A model generated the notes under the pieces. The model was given only the letters and a program-made list of their open reading frames with translations, searched no databases and had not been told where the DNA came from. DNA of 57,105 nt from CAZAYP01 sp964489425 [NCBI: uncultured Verrucomicrobiota bacterium] (GTDB lineage Bacteria > Verrucomicrobiota > Kiritimatiellia > RZYC01): NCBI GenBank assembly GCA_964489425.1, contig CAZAYP010000003.1:43046-100150 (forward strand), read 5' to 3'. Both the position numbers and the translations under genes were made by a program. Positions within the stretch are counted from its first letter, which is position 1; every line of letters starts with the position of its first letter. Positions 16,732 through 25,356 of this stretch are shown one piece after another.

Positions 16732-17919
16732 ATGAAAGCCATATTGATCGTGCTCGATTCTATCGGCATCGGCAGCGCGCCGGATGCGGCGCGCTACGGC
16801 GATGCGGGCGCGGCCACCCTGCCCCACCTGGCCGCGGCCGTGGGCGGCCTCAAGGCCCCCACGCTGCAGGCCATGGGGCTGGGCAACATCCCCGGGCTCC
16901 TGCCCGGCGGCGAGCCCGTGGCCGGCGTGCCGCCCACGGCGCGGCCCACCGCGTCCTTCGGCGCGATGCAGGAAGTCTCGGAAGGCAAGGACACGATCAC
17001 CGGCCACTGGGAACTCGCGGGCATCAAGATCATCCCCGGGTTCCACGTGTTTCCGCCGGAAGCCCCCGCGTTCCCCGCGGAACTGGTCGCCCAGTTCGAG
17101 CAGCGCACCGGCCGCAAAACCATCGGCCACAAGGCCGCCAGCGGCACGGCGATCCTCGACGAGCTGGGCGCGGAGCACATGCGCACCGGCGCCTGGATCG
17201 TGTACACCAGCGCCGACTCCGTGTTCCAGATTGCCGCGCACCTGGACGTGGTCCCGCTGGCCGAGCTCTACCGGGCCTGCGAGATCGCCCGCGAATTGTG
17301 CGACCGCTACAAGGTCGGCCGGGTGATCGCCCGGCCGTTCCGCGGCACCCCGGGCCAGTTCAAGCGCACCGAGGAACGCCGCGACTTCGCCTACAAGCCG
17401 GAAGAGCCGACCATCCTGGAACGCCTGGTCGGCGCGGGCGTGCCCGTGTACGCCGTGGGCAAGATCGAGGACATCTTCGCGCACCGCGGCATCACGGAGT
17501 CCAACCACACCGGCAACAATCTCACCTCGCAGCAGGCCCTGCTGGACTGGACCCGGAGCAAGCCGGACGGGTTCTTCTTCGCCAACTTCATCGACTTTGA
17601 CATGCTGTACGGCCACCGGCGCGACGCGCGCGGCTACGCGGCCTCCATCGAGCAGACCGACGTGTGGCTGAAGACGTACCTGCCGGCGCTGGCGCCCGGG
17701 GACCTGCTGCTGATCACCGCGGATCACGGCAACGACCCGTGCTTCAAGGGCACCGACCACACCCGCGAGTACGTGCCGCTGCTGAGCTACCAGCCGGGCC
17801 GGCCCGGGGCCAACCTCGGCATCCGCGCAGGCTTTTACGACGTGGCCCAGACCGTGGCCGACTTTTTCCGCCTGCCGGCCCTGCCGCGCGGCGCCAGCTT
17901 CCTCAACCGCAATCCCTGA
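16732..17919 (+). CDS. deoB: Phosphopentomutase
   Basis: 395 residues, normal for DeoB. It interconverts (deoxy)ribose-1-phosphate and -5-phosphate using Mn2+ in the alkaline-phosphatase fold. Metal-site and fold motifs are visible: LIVLDSIGIGSAPDA, KDTITGHWELAGI, FPPEAPAFPAEL, GHKAASGTAILDELG, YTSADSVFQIAAH, RPFRGTPGQFKRT, ANFIDFDMLYGHRRDARGY and ITADHGNDP. A strong AAGGAG precedes the ATG. It heads the nucleoside-breakdown run and takes the pentose-1-phosphate made by the three phosphorylases that follow into central metabolism. Confidence 0.95.
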   Translation: MKAILIVLDSIGIGSAPDAARYGDAGAATLPHLAAAVGGLKAPTLQAMGLGNIPGLLPGGEPVAGVPPTARPTASFGAMQEVSEGKDTITGHWELAGIKIIPGFHVFPPEAPAFPAELVAQFEQRTGRKTIGHKAASGTAILDELGAEHMRTGAWIVYTSADSVFQIAAHLDVVPLAELYRACEIARELCDRYKVGRVIARPFRGTPGQFKRTEERRDFAYKPEEPTILERLVGAGVPVYAVGKIEDIFAHRGITESNHTGNNLTSQQALLDWTRSKPDGFFFANFIDFDMLYGHRRDARGYAASIEQTDVWLKTYLPALAPGDLLLITADHGNDPCFKGTDHTREYVPLLSYQPGRPGANLGIRAGFYDVAQTVADFFRLPALPRGASFLNRNP

Positions 17920-17933
17920 AGGAGCCCCCGACC

Positions 17934-19244
17934 ATGATCCCCCAATGGATAATTGAAAAGAAACGCGACGGCCACCAGCTCACCGCCGACGAGATCCGCT
18001 TTTTCATCGAAGGCTACACCTGCGGCCAGATCCCGGACTACCAGATGGCGGCCATGGCCATGGCCATTTACTTCCGCGGGATGACCGCCCAGGAGGTCGC
18101 GGTCCTGACCGACGTCATGCTGCACTCCGGCGACCTGGTCAACACCCAGTCCATCCCCATGCCCAAGGCGGACAAGCACTCCACCGGCGGCATCGGCGAC
18201 AAGGTGTCCCTGCCCCTCGCCCCGCTGGTGGCGTGCTGCGGCGTGGCCGTGCCCATGATCTCCGGCCGCGGGCTGGGCATCACCGGCGGCACGCTGGACA
18301 AGCTGGAATCCATCCCCGGCTACCGCACCAACCTTGAGATCAACGAGTTTCTCGAGGTGATCCGGCGCTGCGGCTGCTGTATCAGCGGCCAGACATCGAG
18401 GATTGCGCCGGCGGACAAGAAGATTTACGCGCTCCGGGACGTCACCGGCACGGTGCCGTCGATCCCGCTGATCACCGCCAGCATCATGTCCAAGAAGTTT
18501 GCCGAGGGCATCGACGCGCTGGTGCTGGACGTCAAGTGGGGCAAGGGCGCGTTCATGCGCACGCGCGAGTCGGCCCTGGAGCTGGCCCAGAGCATGACCA
18601 CCGTGGGCGTCAGCATGGGCAAGGAAGTCGACGCGGTCATCACGGACATGAACCAGCCGCTGGGCTGCACCGCGGGCAACGCCCTGGAAGTCGTGGAGAG
18701 CATTGCCACCCTGCGCGGCGAAGGGCCGGCGGACATGGTGGACATCACCCTCACCCTCGGCGCCCTGATGCTGAAGCTGACGAACAAGGTCAACACCCTG
18801 GACGAGGGCCGGGAACAGATCCGGCGCCACATCGCCAATGGCCAGGGCCTGGAGCGGTTTGCCAAAATGATCGAGCTGCAGGGCGGCGATCCCTCGGTGG
18901 TGGACCACCCCGGCAAGCTGCCCCGCGCCAAGATCCAGCGGGTGTACCGCTCGCCGTTCAGCGGCCACGTGGCGGGCATCGACGCCGAGCTGATCGGCAA
19001 GGCGGTGCTGTGGCTGGGCGCCGGCCGCTCCAAGACGGACGACGTGGTCGACCCCGCCGTGGGCATCTCCGGCCTGGTCAAGATCGGCGATGCCGTGAGC
19101 CTCGACGATCCCCTGCTGACGGTGCACGCCAACGACGCCGGCCGGCTGGTGGAAGCCGAGAAGCTCATCGCCCAGGCGTTCGCGTTCTCGGAGGACAGCG
19201 TGCCGCGGCCCACCCTGATCAACAAGATCATGAGCATGCCCTGA
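17934..19244 (+). CDS. Pyrimidine-nucleoside (thymidine) phosphorylase
   Basis: 436 residues from ATG 17934; AAGGAG overlaps the deoB stop. It splits thymidine or uridine with phosphate into base and pentose-1-phosphate. The family signature SGRGLGITGGTLDKLESIPG is present, as are KADKHSTGGIGDKVSLPLAPLVA, KKIYALRDVTGTVPSIPLI, SIMSKKFAEG, DVKWGKGAFM and TDMNQPLG. The C-terminal PYNP domain is intact (HVAGIDAELIGKAVLWLGAGR). Length fits both DeoA and the Gram-positive Pdp type, and I cannot tell which nucleosides it prefers. A longer frame beginning inside deoB is not used. Confidence 0.93.
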   Translation: MIPQWIIEKKRDGHQLTADEIRFFIEGYTCGQIPDYQMAAMAMAIYFRGMTAQEVAVLTDVMLHSGDLVNTQSIPMPKADKHSTGGIGDKVSLPLAPLVACCGVAVPMISGRGLGITGGTLDKLESIPGYRTNLEINEFLEVIRRCGCCISGQTSRIAPADKKIYALRDVTGTVPSIPLITASIMSKKFAEGIDALVLDVKWGKGAFMRTRESALELAQSMTTVGVSMGKEVDAVITDMNQPLGCTAGNALEVVESIATLRGEGPADMVDITLTLGALMLKLTNKVNTLDEGREQIRRHIANGQGLERFAKMIELQGGDPSVVDHPGKLPRAKIQRVYRSPFSGHVAGIDAELIGKAVLWLGAGRSKTDDVVDPAVGISGLVKIGDAVSLDDPLLTVHANDAGRLVEAEKLIAQAFAFSEDSVPRPTLINKIMSMP

Positions 19245-19279
19245 CCCAGGGCCAAACTTTAACCCGCAAAGGAGCAACC

Positions 19280-20110
19280 ATGGAATACGACCTGCTGGAT
19301 GAAGCGTTCAAGGGATTGCGCGACAAATGGCCCAAGGCCAAGCCGGTGTGCGGCTTGATCCTCGGCTCGGGCTGGGGCGACGTCGCCGCGGCCTTTGAGG
19401 TTATTGACACGTTGGCCTTCGGCCAGATCCGCGGCCTGGGCACGCCGGGTGTGGTGGGCCATTCCGGCCGCCTGGTGTGGGGGCGGTGCGCGGGCCTGGA
19501 AACCTTCATGTTCCAGGGCCGCCGGCACTGGTACGAGGGCGAGGGCTGGACCCCGGTGGCCTTGCCGCTTTACGTGATGAAGCAAATCGGCGTCAAGCGC
19601 CTGTGCCTGACCAACGCCGCCGGCGGCATCCGGCCCGGCTTCAAGCCCGGCGACCTGATGGTGATCGACGACCACATCAACTGGATCGGCGCCAACCCCC
19701 TGCTCGGCCAGCACAATCCGGTCTGGGGCCCGCGGTTCCCGGACCAGTCGCACGTGTATGACGCGGCCCTGCGCCAACTGTTGCACCAGGCCGGCGCGAA
19801 GATTGGGCTGCCGCTGCACAGCGGCGTGTACCTCGCCGGTTCCGGCCCCACCTACGAAACCCCCGCGGAAATCAAGGCCTACAAGACCCTGGGCGCGGAC
19901 GCGGTGGGCATGTCCACGGTGCCGGAGGCGCTGCTGGCCAACGCGGCCGGGCTGCGCGTGGTGGGCCTCTCGTGCATCTCCAACCTGGCCGCGGGCATCA
20001 GCCCGACCCCGCTGACCCACGAGGAGGTCACCGCCGCCACCAAGGATGCCATGCCGCGGATGAGGTCGTTGCTGCAGGCGTTCTGGCAGGAACTGGCCGC
20101 GGAAAAATAG
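19280..20110 (+). CDS. punA: Purine-nucleoside phosphorylase (trimeric PNP type)
   Basis: 276 residues from ATG 19280 (AAAGGAG seven bases upstream). It cleaves purine nucleosides with phosphate. The trimeric PNP/MTAP family is shown by GLILGSGWGDVA, HSGRLVWGR, RRHWYEGEGW, LTNAAGGIRPGFKPGDLMVIDDHINW, GVYLAGSGPTYETPAEIKAYKTLGADAVGMSTVPEA and CISNLAAG. The Glu-Met-Ser segment (here VGMST) and the Asn in CISNLAAG match the class that takes inosine and guanosine. It lies 35 bp after the pyrimidine phosphorylase. Confidence 0.93.
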   Translation: MEYDLLDEAFKGLRDKWPKAKPVCGLILGSGWGDVAAAFEVIDTLAFGQIRGLGTPGVVGHSGRLVWGRCAGLETFMFQGRRHWYEGEGWTPVALPLYVMKQIGVKRLCLTNAAGGIRPGFKPGDLMVIDDHINWIGANPLLGQHNPVWGPRFPDQSHVYDAALRQLLHQAGAKIGLPLHSGVYLAGSGPTYETPAEIKAYKTLGADAVGMSTVPEALLANAAGLRVVGLSCISNLAAGISPTPLTHEEVTAATKDAMPRMRSLLQAFWQELAAEK

Positions 20111-20142
20111 GAACTTGCGCAACCCCCAACGGAGGAACCCTC

Positions 20143-20916
20143 ATGGCCGCCATTGATACCAGCGTGCAGTACCACATCAACATGAAGGAAGGCGACATCG
20201 GGCGCTACGTCATCCTGCCCGGCGACCCGGGGCGGGTGCCGAAAATCGCCGCCTTTTTCGATTCCGCCAAGGAAGTGACCTTCAACCGCGAGTACCGGAC
20301 CTACACCGGGCTGGTGGACGGCATCAAGGTGTCGTGCACCTCCACGGGCATCGGCTGCCCGTCCACGGCCATCGCCGTGGAAGAACTGGTGAAGATCGGC
20401 GCCGACACGTTCATCCGCGTGGGCACGGCCGGGTCGTTGCAAAAAGAGGTGGGCCTGGGCGACCTGTGCATCTCCACCGGCGCGGTCCGCGAGGAAGGCA
20501 CCACCCGCCAGTACGTGCCGCTGAGCTACCCGGCGGTGGCGGACCTCGACGTCACCCTGGCGCTGCGCCAGGCAGCGCAGAAACTGGGCTACAAGCACCA
20601 TTGCGGCATCAACCACTGCAAGGACGCGTTCTTCATCGAAGGCGACTGCGACGCCCCCATGGCCCAGCAGCAGAAGATGCTCTGGGAGACGTGGTACCGG
20701 TCCAACGTGATTTCCACGGCCATGGAATCCGCGGCCCTGTACGTCGTCTCGTCCATCCGCAAGGTGCGCGCCGGCGAGGTGCTGGCGATCATCGGCCTCA
20801 CTTACGACGACAAGCCCATCGTGGCCAAGGTCGGGGTGGAAGACGCGATCAAGACCGCCATCGAGGCGGTCAAGATCCTGCACGCCCAGGACCAGCAGCA
20901 AGCCGCCCAAACCTGA
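20143..20916 (+). CDS. udp: Uridine phosphorylase
   Basis: 257 residues from ATG 20143 (GGAGGA eight bases upstream). Hexameric nucleoside-phosphorylase-I family: VILPGDPGRVPKIAAFFD, EYRTYTGLVDGIKVSCTSTGIGCPSTAIAVEEL, FIRVGTAGSLQKEVGLGDLCI, AMESAALYVVSS. The phosphate loop GDPGR and the RVGTAG motif are intact. It cleaves uridine, and perhaps deoxyuridine, to uracil and pentose-1-phosphate. It overlaps in substrate with the pyrimidine phosphorylase two genes upstream. Two bp separate it from cytidine deaminase, which produces its substrate. Confidence 0.92.
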   Translation: MAAIDTSVQYHINMKEGDIGRYVILPGDPGRVPKIAAFFDSAKEVTFNREYRTYTGLVDGIKVSCTSTGIGCPSTAIAVEELVKIGADTFIRVGTAGSLQKEVGLGDLCISTGAVREEGTTRQYVPLSYPAVADLDVTLALRQAAQKLGYKHHCGINHCKDAFFIEGDCDAPMAQQQKMLWETWYRSNVISTAMESAALYVVSSIRKVRAGEVLAIIGLTYDDKPIVAKVGVEDAIKTAIEAVKILHAQDQQQAAQT

Positions 20917-20918
20917 TC

Positions 20919-21380
20919 ATGGACAAGCTCGCCTGGGAAACCCTCGCGCCCGCTGACCGCCAGCTCATCACTGCGGCCATGGATATCCGCCGGCGGGCGT
21001 ACGCGCCGTACTCGCAGTACCTGGTCGGCGCGGCGCTGCTGGACGAGACCGGCCGGATGTTTTGCGGCTGCAACGTGGAGGGCGCGGATTACACCCTGAC
21101 CACGCACGCCGAGATCAGCGCCATCAACGCGATGATCGCGGCCGGGTCGCACCGGGTGCGGGCGATCGCCGTGGTGGTGCGCTCAAGCGTGGGCTACGGC
21201 ATGCCCTGCGGCCTGTGCCGCCAGCGCCTGCGGGAGTTTGCCGCCGAGCCGCGGCTGCGGGTGGTCGGCGTCAACCTCGACGCCCACGACGCGATCCGCG
21301 ACCTCTTCGCCGCGACTCTCGACGAACTGCTGCCCTACTCGTTCGGGCCGGACTTTCTCGCGGCGGAAGCCGTCCGCTGA
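20919..21380 (+). CDS. cdd: Cytidine deaminase
   Basis: 153 residues from ATG 20919, two bp after the udp stop. It deaminates cytidine/deoxycytidine to uridine/deoxyuridine. RRRAYAPYSQYLVGAALLDE, FCGCNVEGADYTLTTHAE and MPCGLCRQRLREF mark the zinc deaminase fold. The catalytic Glu is E65 and two zinc cysteines are C97 and C100. The third zinc ligand is His63 (HAE) rather than the Cys of the CAE motif typical of short homotetrameric enzymes; His is the ligand in the long dimeric E. coli type. Last gene of the nucleoside run; 26 bp separate it from the convergent acetyl-CoA-synthetase gene. Confidence 0.92.
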   Translation: MDKLAWETLAPADRQLITAAMDIRRRAYAPYSQYLVGAALLDETGRMFCGCNVEGADYTLTTHAEISAINAMIAAGSHRVRAIAVVVRSSVGYGMPCGLCRQRLREFAAEPRLRVVGVNLDAHDAIRDLFAATLDELLPYSFGPDFLAAEAVR

Positions 21381-21406
21381 CCCGCCCGCGGGCGCCGGAC
21401 GCGCGG

Positions 21407-23707
21407 CTACTCTGCGCCGCCCGTCAAGCGCTGCAAGGCGCCCCAATCGTCCAGGGTGGTCACGTCGCCGGTGATCTCCGTGCCGGCCGCCACCTGCTTG
21501 AGCAGGCGGCGCATGATTTTTCCGGAGCGCGTCTTGGGCAGGGCCTCCACGAAGCGCACTTCGTCCGGCCGGGCCACGGCGCCCATCTCCCGGGCCACGC
21601 GCTGCTGCAGCTCGCTGCGCAGCGCGGCGCCCGGCGCCGTGCCCCGCTTCAAGGAGACGAACGCGACCAGCCCGGCGCCGCGGAGGTCGTCCGGCCGCCC
21701 CACCACGGCGGCCTCGGCCACGGCCGGGTGGCCGACCAGCGCGCTCTCCACTTCCGCGGTGCCAATGCGGTGGCCGGCGACATTCAGCACGTCGTCGATG
21801 CGCCCCATGATCCAGAAATAGCCGTCCGCGTCGCGGCGGGCGCCATCGCCGGCGAGATAGCAACCCGGCAGATCCTTCCAATAGGTCCATTCGAACCGGG
21901 CGGGATCGCCCCACACGCCGCGCAGCATGCTCGGCCAGGGCTGGCGCACAATCAGCTTCCCACCTTGGCCGGCGGCCACGGGCTGGCCCTGGTCATTCAC
22001 CACGTCGGCCGCCACGCCGAACAGCGGTTGCCCGGCCGAGCCCGGCTTGGTCGGCATGAGGCCCGGCAGGGTGGTGATCATGATCGCGCCGGTTTCCGTC
22101 TGCCACCAGGTATCCACGATCGGACAGCGCTGCCGCCCGATGACCTCGTGGTACCACATCCAGGCCTGGGGGTTGATGGGCTCGCCCACGGACCCCAGCA
22201 GGCGCAGCGAGGACAGGTCGTGGCGCGCCGGCCACTCGTCGCCGGCCTGCATGCACGCGCGGATCGCGGTGGGGGCGGTGTAAAAAATAGAGATCTTGTG
22301 CCGGGCGATCATGCGCCAGAACCGGTCCGGCTCCGGATACATGGGCGCCCCCTCGTACATGAACACGGTGGCGCCGTTGGCCAGCGGGCCGTACACCACG
22401 TAGCTGTGGCCGGTGATCCAGCCGACATCGGCCGTGCACCAGTACACGTCCGTGGGCTGCAGGTCGAACACGTAGTAGTGGGTAAGCTGGGTGTTCAGCA
22501 GGTACCCGGCCGTGGTGTGCATGATGCCCTTGGGCTTGCCCGTGGACCCGCTGGTATAGAGGATGAACAGCAAGTCTTCGCTGGCCATGGACGCCGGCGG
22601 GCAGGTGGGATCCGCTTGGTCCATGGCCGCCTGCCACGCCACGTCGCGCCCGGGCTGCATGGTCACCGCCTGCCCGGTGCGGCGCAGCACCAGGACGTGG
22701 CGCACGGTCGCGGCCAGCAACTGGCCAGCCGGGTCGCGCAAGGCCAGGGCCCCATCCACGTTGGCCTTGAGCGGCACGATGCCCCCCTTGCGATAGCCCC
22801 CATCCGCGGTGATCACGACCTGCGCCCCGCTGTCCTGGATGCGGTCGGCCACGGCCTGGGCGCTGAACCCGCCAAAAACCACCGAATGCACCGCGCCCAG
22901 GCGCGCGCAGGCCAGCATGGATACCACCGCCTCCGGGACCATGGGCAGGTAAATGATGACCCGATCGCCCGGCTCCACCCCGAGGCCGCGCAGCACGCTG
23001 GCGCACCGGCACACCTCGCGATGCAGTTCGCGGTACGTCAGGGTGCGCACCTCGCCCGGCTCGCCTTCCCAGATCAACGCCACCTTGTCGGCGACGGGCG
23101 TATCCAGGTGTTTGTCCAGGCAATTGACGCTGGCGTTGAGCCGCCCGCCCTGGAACCAGCGCGCGTGGGGCGCCTGCCACTCCAGCACCCCGGTGTAGGG
23201 CTGATCCCAAACCAGGCGCTGCTGCGCCTGCGCGCCCCAGAACGCGGCCGGGTCTTCTTGCGCAGCCCGGCTCAGCGCTTCGTATTGTTCCCTGGTGTTC
23301 AGATGCGCCGCGCGGGCGAAGGACGCGGGCGGCACAAAAGTTCGGGTTTCCTGGAACGTAGACTCAATCACGCCGGTGGCATCGGCCAGCATGCCGTCCA
23401 GCCCGGAGGTCTGAAAGAGGTCTTTGACAAACGCATTGGCCCCGGCCACCGAAAACTGGCCGGCGGGCACCCGCTTGGCGGTCATCAGCACGATCCGCAG
23501 AAAAATCGATGACACGTACTGCACCCGCGCCAGGTCAAACTTGATCGTTAACGGCGGCGCCGGGACGCCGGGTTGGGCGGGCCCGGACAACCGGGCCAGC
23601 GCCTGCGCGATCTGCTGCTCCATCTCCGGGCAGTTGGAACTCTTGAGATCGCCGGCAAAAGAGCAGGTCAACGTGCGGTGACGGGCGTCGTAGTCAATAT
23701 CCAACAT
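21407..23707 (-). CDS. acsA: STAS domain fused to full-length acetyl-CoA synthetase
   Basis: 766 residues from ATG 23707 (GAGG five bases upstream); the frame extends 16 codons further without a better signal. Residues 1 to about 112 form a STAS domain ([44 protein letters not shown]). Ser67 aligns with the phosphorylated Ser58 of SpoIIAA. From about 118 a complete AMP-forming acetyl-CoA synthetase follows: [11 protein letters not shown] (384-394), DTWWQTETG (532-540) with the Trp that selects acetate, [10 protein letters not shown], and C-terminal [11 protein letters not shown], whose Lys730 matches the acetylation-controlled catalytic lysine of bacterial Acs. It makes acetyl-CoA from acetate, CoA and ATP. 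The STAS addition is unusual and suggests control by protein partners. It lies 60 bp downstream of a lone STAS gene on the same strand. Confidence 0.93.
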   Translation of the reverse strand: MLDIDYDARHRTLTCSFAGDLKSSNCPEMEQQIAQALARLSGPAQPGVPAPPLTIKFDLARVQYVSSIFLRIVLMTAKRVPAGQFSVAGANAFVKDLFQTSGLDGMLADATGVIESTFQETRTFVPPASFARAAHLNTREQYEALSRAAQEDPAAFWGAQAQQRLVWDQPYTGVLEWQAPHARWFQGGRLNASVNCLDKHLDTPVADKVALIWEGEPGEVRTLTYRELHREVCRCASVLRGLGVEPGDRVIIYLPMVPEAVVSMLACARLGAVHSVVFGGFSAQAVADRIQDSGAQVVITADGGYRKGGIVPLKANVDGALALRDPAGQLLAATVRHVLVLRRTGQAVTMQPGRDVAWQAAMDQADPTCPPASMASEDLLFILYTSGSTGKPKGIMHTTAGYLLNTQLTHYYVFDLQPTDVYWCTADVGWITGHSYVVYGPLANGATVFMYEGAPMYPEPDRFWRMIARHKISIFYTAPTAIRACMQAGDEWPARHDLSSLRLLGSVGEPINPQAWMWYHEVIGRQRCPIVDTWWQTETGAIMITTLPGLMPTKPGSAGQPLFGVAADVVNDQGQPVAAGQGGKLIVRQPWPSMLRGVWGDPARFEWTYWKDLPGCYLAGDGARRDADGYFWIMGRIDDVLNVAGHRIGTAEVESALVGHPAVAEAAVVGRPDDLRGAGLVAFVSLKRGTAPGAALRSELQQRVAREMGAVARPDEVRFVEALPKTRSGKIMRRLLKQVAAGTEITGDVTTLDDWGALQRLTGGAE

Positions 23708-23767
23708 AAGCGCCTCACAGGGGAGTGAACCACGCGGCCAACCGGCAGCGACCACTTGGGCCGACGA

Positions 23768-24082
23768 TTACTTGCCTTCTTTTTCCTTGCCCAACTGGGC
23801 CAGCTGCTGCTCCAGGCCCGCCATGCGGAATACGTTTTCCACCGGCAACGAACAATGAGCGACCGAGAACTGGTCAACGCCCACGTCACGGGCGACCACG
23901 AGGCACAGGCGGATGAAAACCGATGCCACGAACTCCACCCCTTGCATGTCAAACACCACCGGCGCCGGGTCGGCCCGGATCTTGGCCACCAGCTCATGAT
24001 CCCATTGCATGCAGGTGGCAGCATTCAGACGCGCTGGGAACCGGCACAGCCACCGGGCGCCGACCTTTTGACACTCGAACAT
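23768..24082 (-). CDS. Stand-alone STAS-domain protein (anti-anti-sigma-like)
   Basis: 104 residues from ATG 24082, which has AGGAGG seven bases upstream; the longer frame to 24166 lacks a signal and crosses the putative promoter. The sequence is a single STAS fold: PVVFDMQGVEFVASVFIRLCLVV, DQFSVAHCSLPVENVFRMAGLEQQL, with a lysine-rich tail. Ser54 aligns with the phospho-serine of SpoIIAA. It looks like a paralogue of the STAS domain fused to the next gene: both have S(I/V)F(L/I)R where most STAS proteins have a glycine, and both share QFSVA. In known systems such proteins bind and release a kinase/anti-sigma partner. No such partner gene is in this window. Confidence 0.8.
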   Translation of the reverse strand: MFECQKVGARWLCRFPARLNAATCMQWDHELVAKIRADPAPVVFDMQGVEFVASVFIRLCLVVARDVGVDQFSVAHCSLPVENVFRMAGLEQQLAQLGKEKEGK

Positions 24083-24610
24083 CGCAAGCCTCCTTGGATA
24101 AGCGGGACGCCATGCGCGGCCCACAGCGGACGTTATACGCCGGCGCCCCGCGCCTGTCAGGAACAAAAGATCGGTGTGCCGGCCGCCACCGCGCGGACCC
24201 GGCGCAAGGCCTCAGTGAAACGGGGTGATAAGGCGCCGGACTTGAGATAGGTGCCCAGCCGAGGTCGTCGTTTCCGAACCCGCTACGGGGGAAGAATACG
24301 GGGGCAGCACCTTGTTCTTTTTTCTCACGGAGCCACTGCGGTCACAGAGCACAGCGTCGATCGGGCCATGGATGGCACGAAGCATGCTTCAAGGCTCCCA
24401 CCAACAAATCAACAGGCAAGTGGGGTTCCTTTCCTCGCATCCTCGCATGACGTAAAACCATGATCGCGCCGATTCTTTTTCTTTCATCCCCGTGTCTCCG
24501 TGCCTCCGTGAGAGTCTCCCCGTGTTGCTGAGGCCTTTCGACCCGGCCGCGTTCCCCATTGCGCTGGCCGGGAAAATATGCCATCCTGCAAAAAAAGTGG
24601 AGAACGACCG
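24083..24610. other. Long intergenic region with dispersed-repeat-like sequence
   Basis: 528 bp without a convincing gene. Besides the STAS promoter, it holds a stretch at 24488-24522 built of near-tandem CCGTGTCTCCGTGCCTCCGTG units (on the minus strand GGAGGCACGGAGACACGG), and a similar but weaker TCACGGAGCCACTGCGGTCACAGAG at about 24326-24350. Short open frames through it translate to low-information peptides (LTEARRHGDE) and are rejected. A weak TTGCGC-N17-CATCCT at 24559-24587 could start the ExbB operon. Confidence 0.5.
24132..24160 (-). promoter_or_regulatory. Putative sigma70-type promoter for the STAS / STAS-Acs operon
   Basis: On the minus strand CTGACA (24155-24160) and TATAAC (24132-24137) are 17 bp apart, each one base off consensus. 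The predicted start is about 43 bases before the STAS ATG. Confidence 0.5.
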
Positions 24611-25348
24611 ATGCCGCCGCTCATGTTCATGTCCCCCCTGCCGCTGGCCAACATCATGTACGCTTTCACCTCGAGCAATTTCTCGGGCAAGGCCATTGTC
24701 TTCGTGCTGGTCGCCGGCTCGGTCCTGGCCTGGGCGGTCATGATCTCCAAGGGGTTTGAGATTTGGCGCGCCTGCCGCGAGACCAGCGCCTTTCATGCGG
24801 CATACCGCAAGGAGCATCAGCCGCTCACCCTGTTTCTGCGACGGCGCAGCTTCGACAGCCCGGTGTTCAAGCTGTACGACCAGGCGTGTCGGCAGGTGTG
24901 CGCTACCATGGACCTGCGCGGCCCGCAGGAGCCGGAGCTGTTCCTGGAAACCAGCTCCCTGCCGCGCTTGTCTTCGGCCCAGCTCAGCGTGGTCCGGGTG
25001 CAACTGGAGCGCGGCGTGGCCGACCAGGCGCTGATGCTCGAGCAGAACATGGGTATCCTCGCCCTGGCCATCAGCGCCGGCCCGCTGCTGGGCCTGCTGG
25101 GCACGGTGTGGGGCGTGATGGACGCGTTTGGCGCGATCGCTTTGACCGGGTCGGCGCTCCTGTCTGCCGTGGCGCCCGGGATCACCGGCGCGCTGCTGAC
25201 GACGGTGATCGGGCTCCTGGTGGCGCTGCCCTCGGCCATCGGCTACAACCTGCTCACCAACCGCATCCGCTACCTGTGCGTGCAGATGGACAACTTCGCC
25301 GGCGAATTCGCCACGGAAATCGAAGCCAGCTTCTGCAGCCAAAAGTAA
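24611..25348 (+). CDS. ExbB/TolQ/MotA-family proton channel
   Basis: 245 residues from ATG 24611 (GGAG eight bases upstream; an in-frame ATG at 24578 lacks a signal). Three membrane segments in the ExbB pattern: KAIVFVLVAGSVLAWAVMIS near the N-terminus, then MGILALAISAGPLLGLLGTVWGVMDAF and ALLTTVIGLLVALPSAIGYNLL after a cytoplasmic loop. GLLGTVWGVMDAF is the family signature. With ExbD it forms the proton-driven motor in the inner membrane that energises TonB- or TolA-type partners. First gene of a three-gene operon. Confidence 0.9.
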   Translation: MPPLMFMSPLPLANIMYAFTSSNFSGKAIVFVLVAGSVLAWAVMISKGFEIWRACRETSAFHAAYRKEHQPLTLFLRRRSFDSPVFKLYDQACRQVCATMDLRGPQEPELFLETSSLPRLSSAQLSVVRVQLERGVADQALMLEQNMGILALAISAGPLLGLLGTVWGVMDAFGAIALTGSALLSAVAPGITGALLTTVIGLLVALPSAIGYNLLTNRIRYLCVQMDNFAGEFATEIEASFCSQK

Positions 25349-25356
25349 TCGTTGCC

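Noticed and set aside
24342-24584. Minus-strand 80-codon frame in the STAS/ExbB gap
   Set aside because: Translation follows the CACGGAG repeat (LTEARRHGDE) and looks like a repeat artefact.
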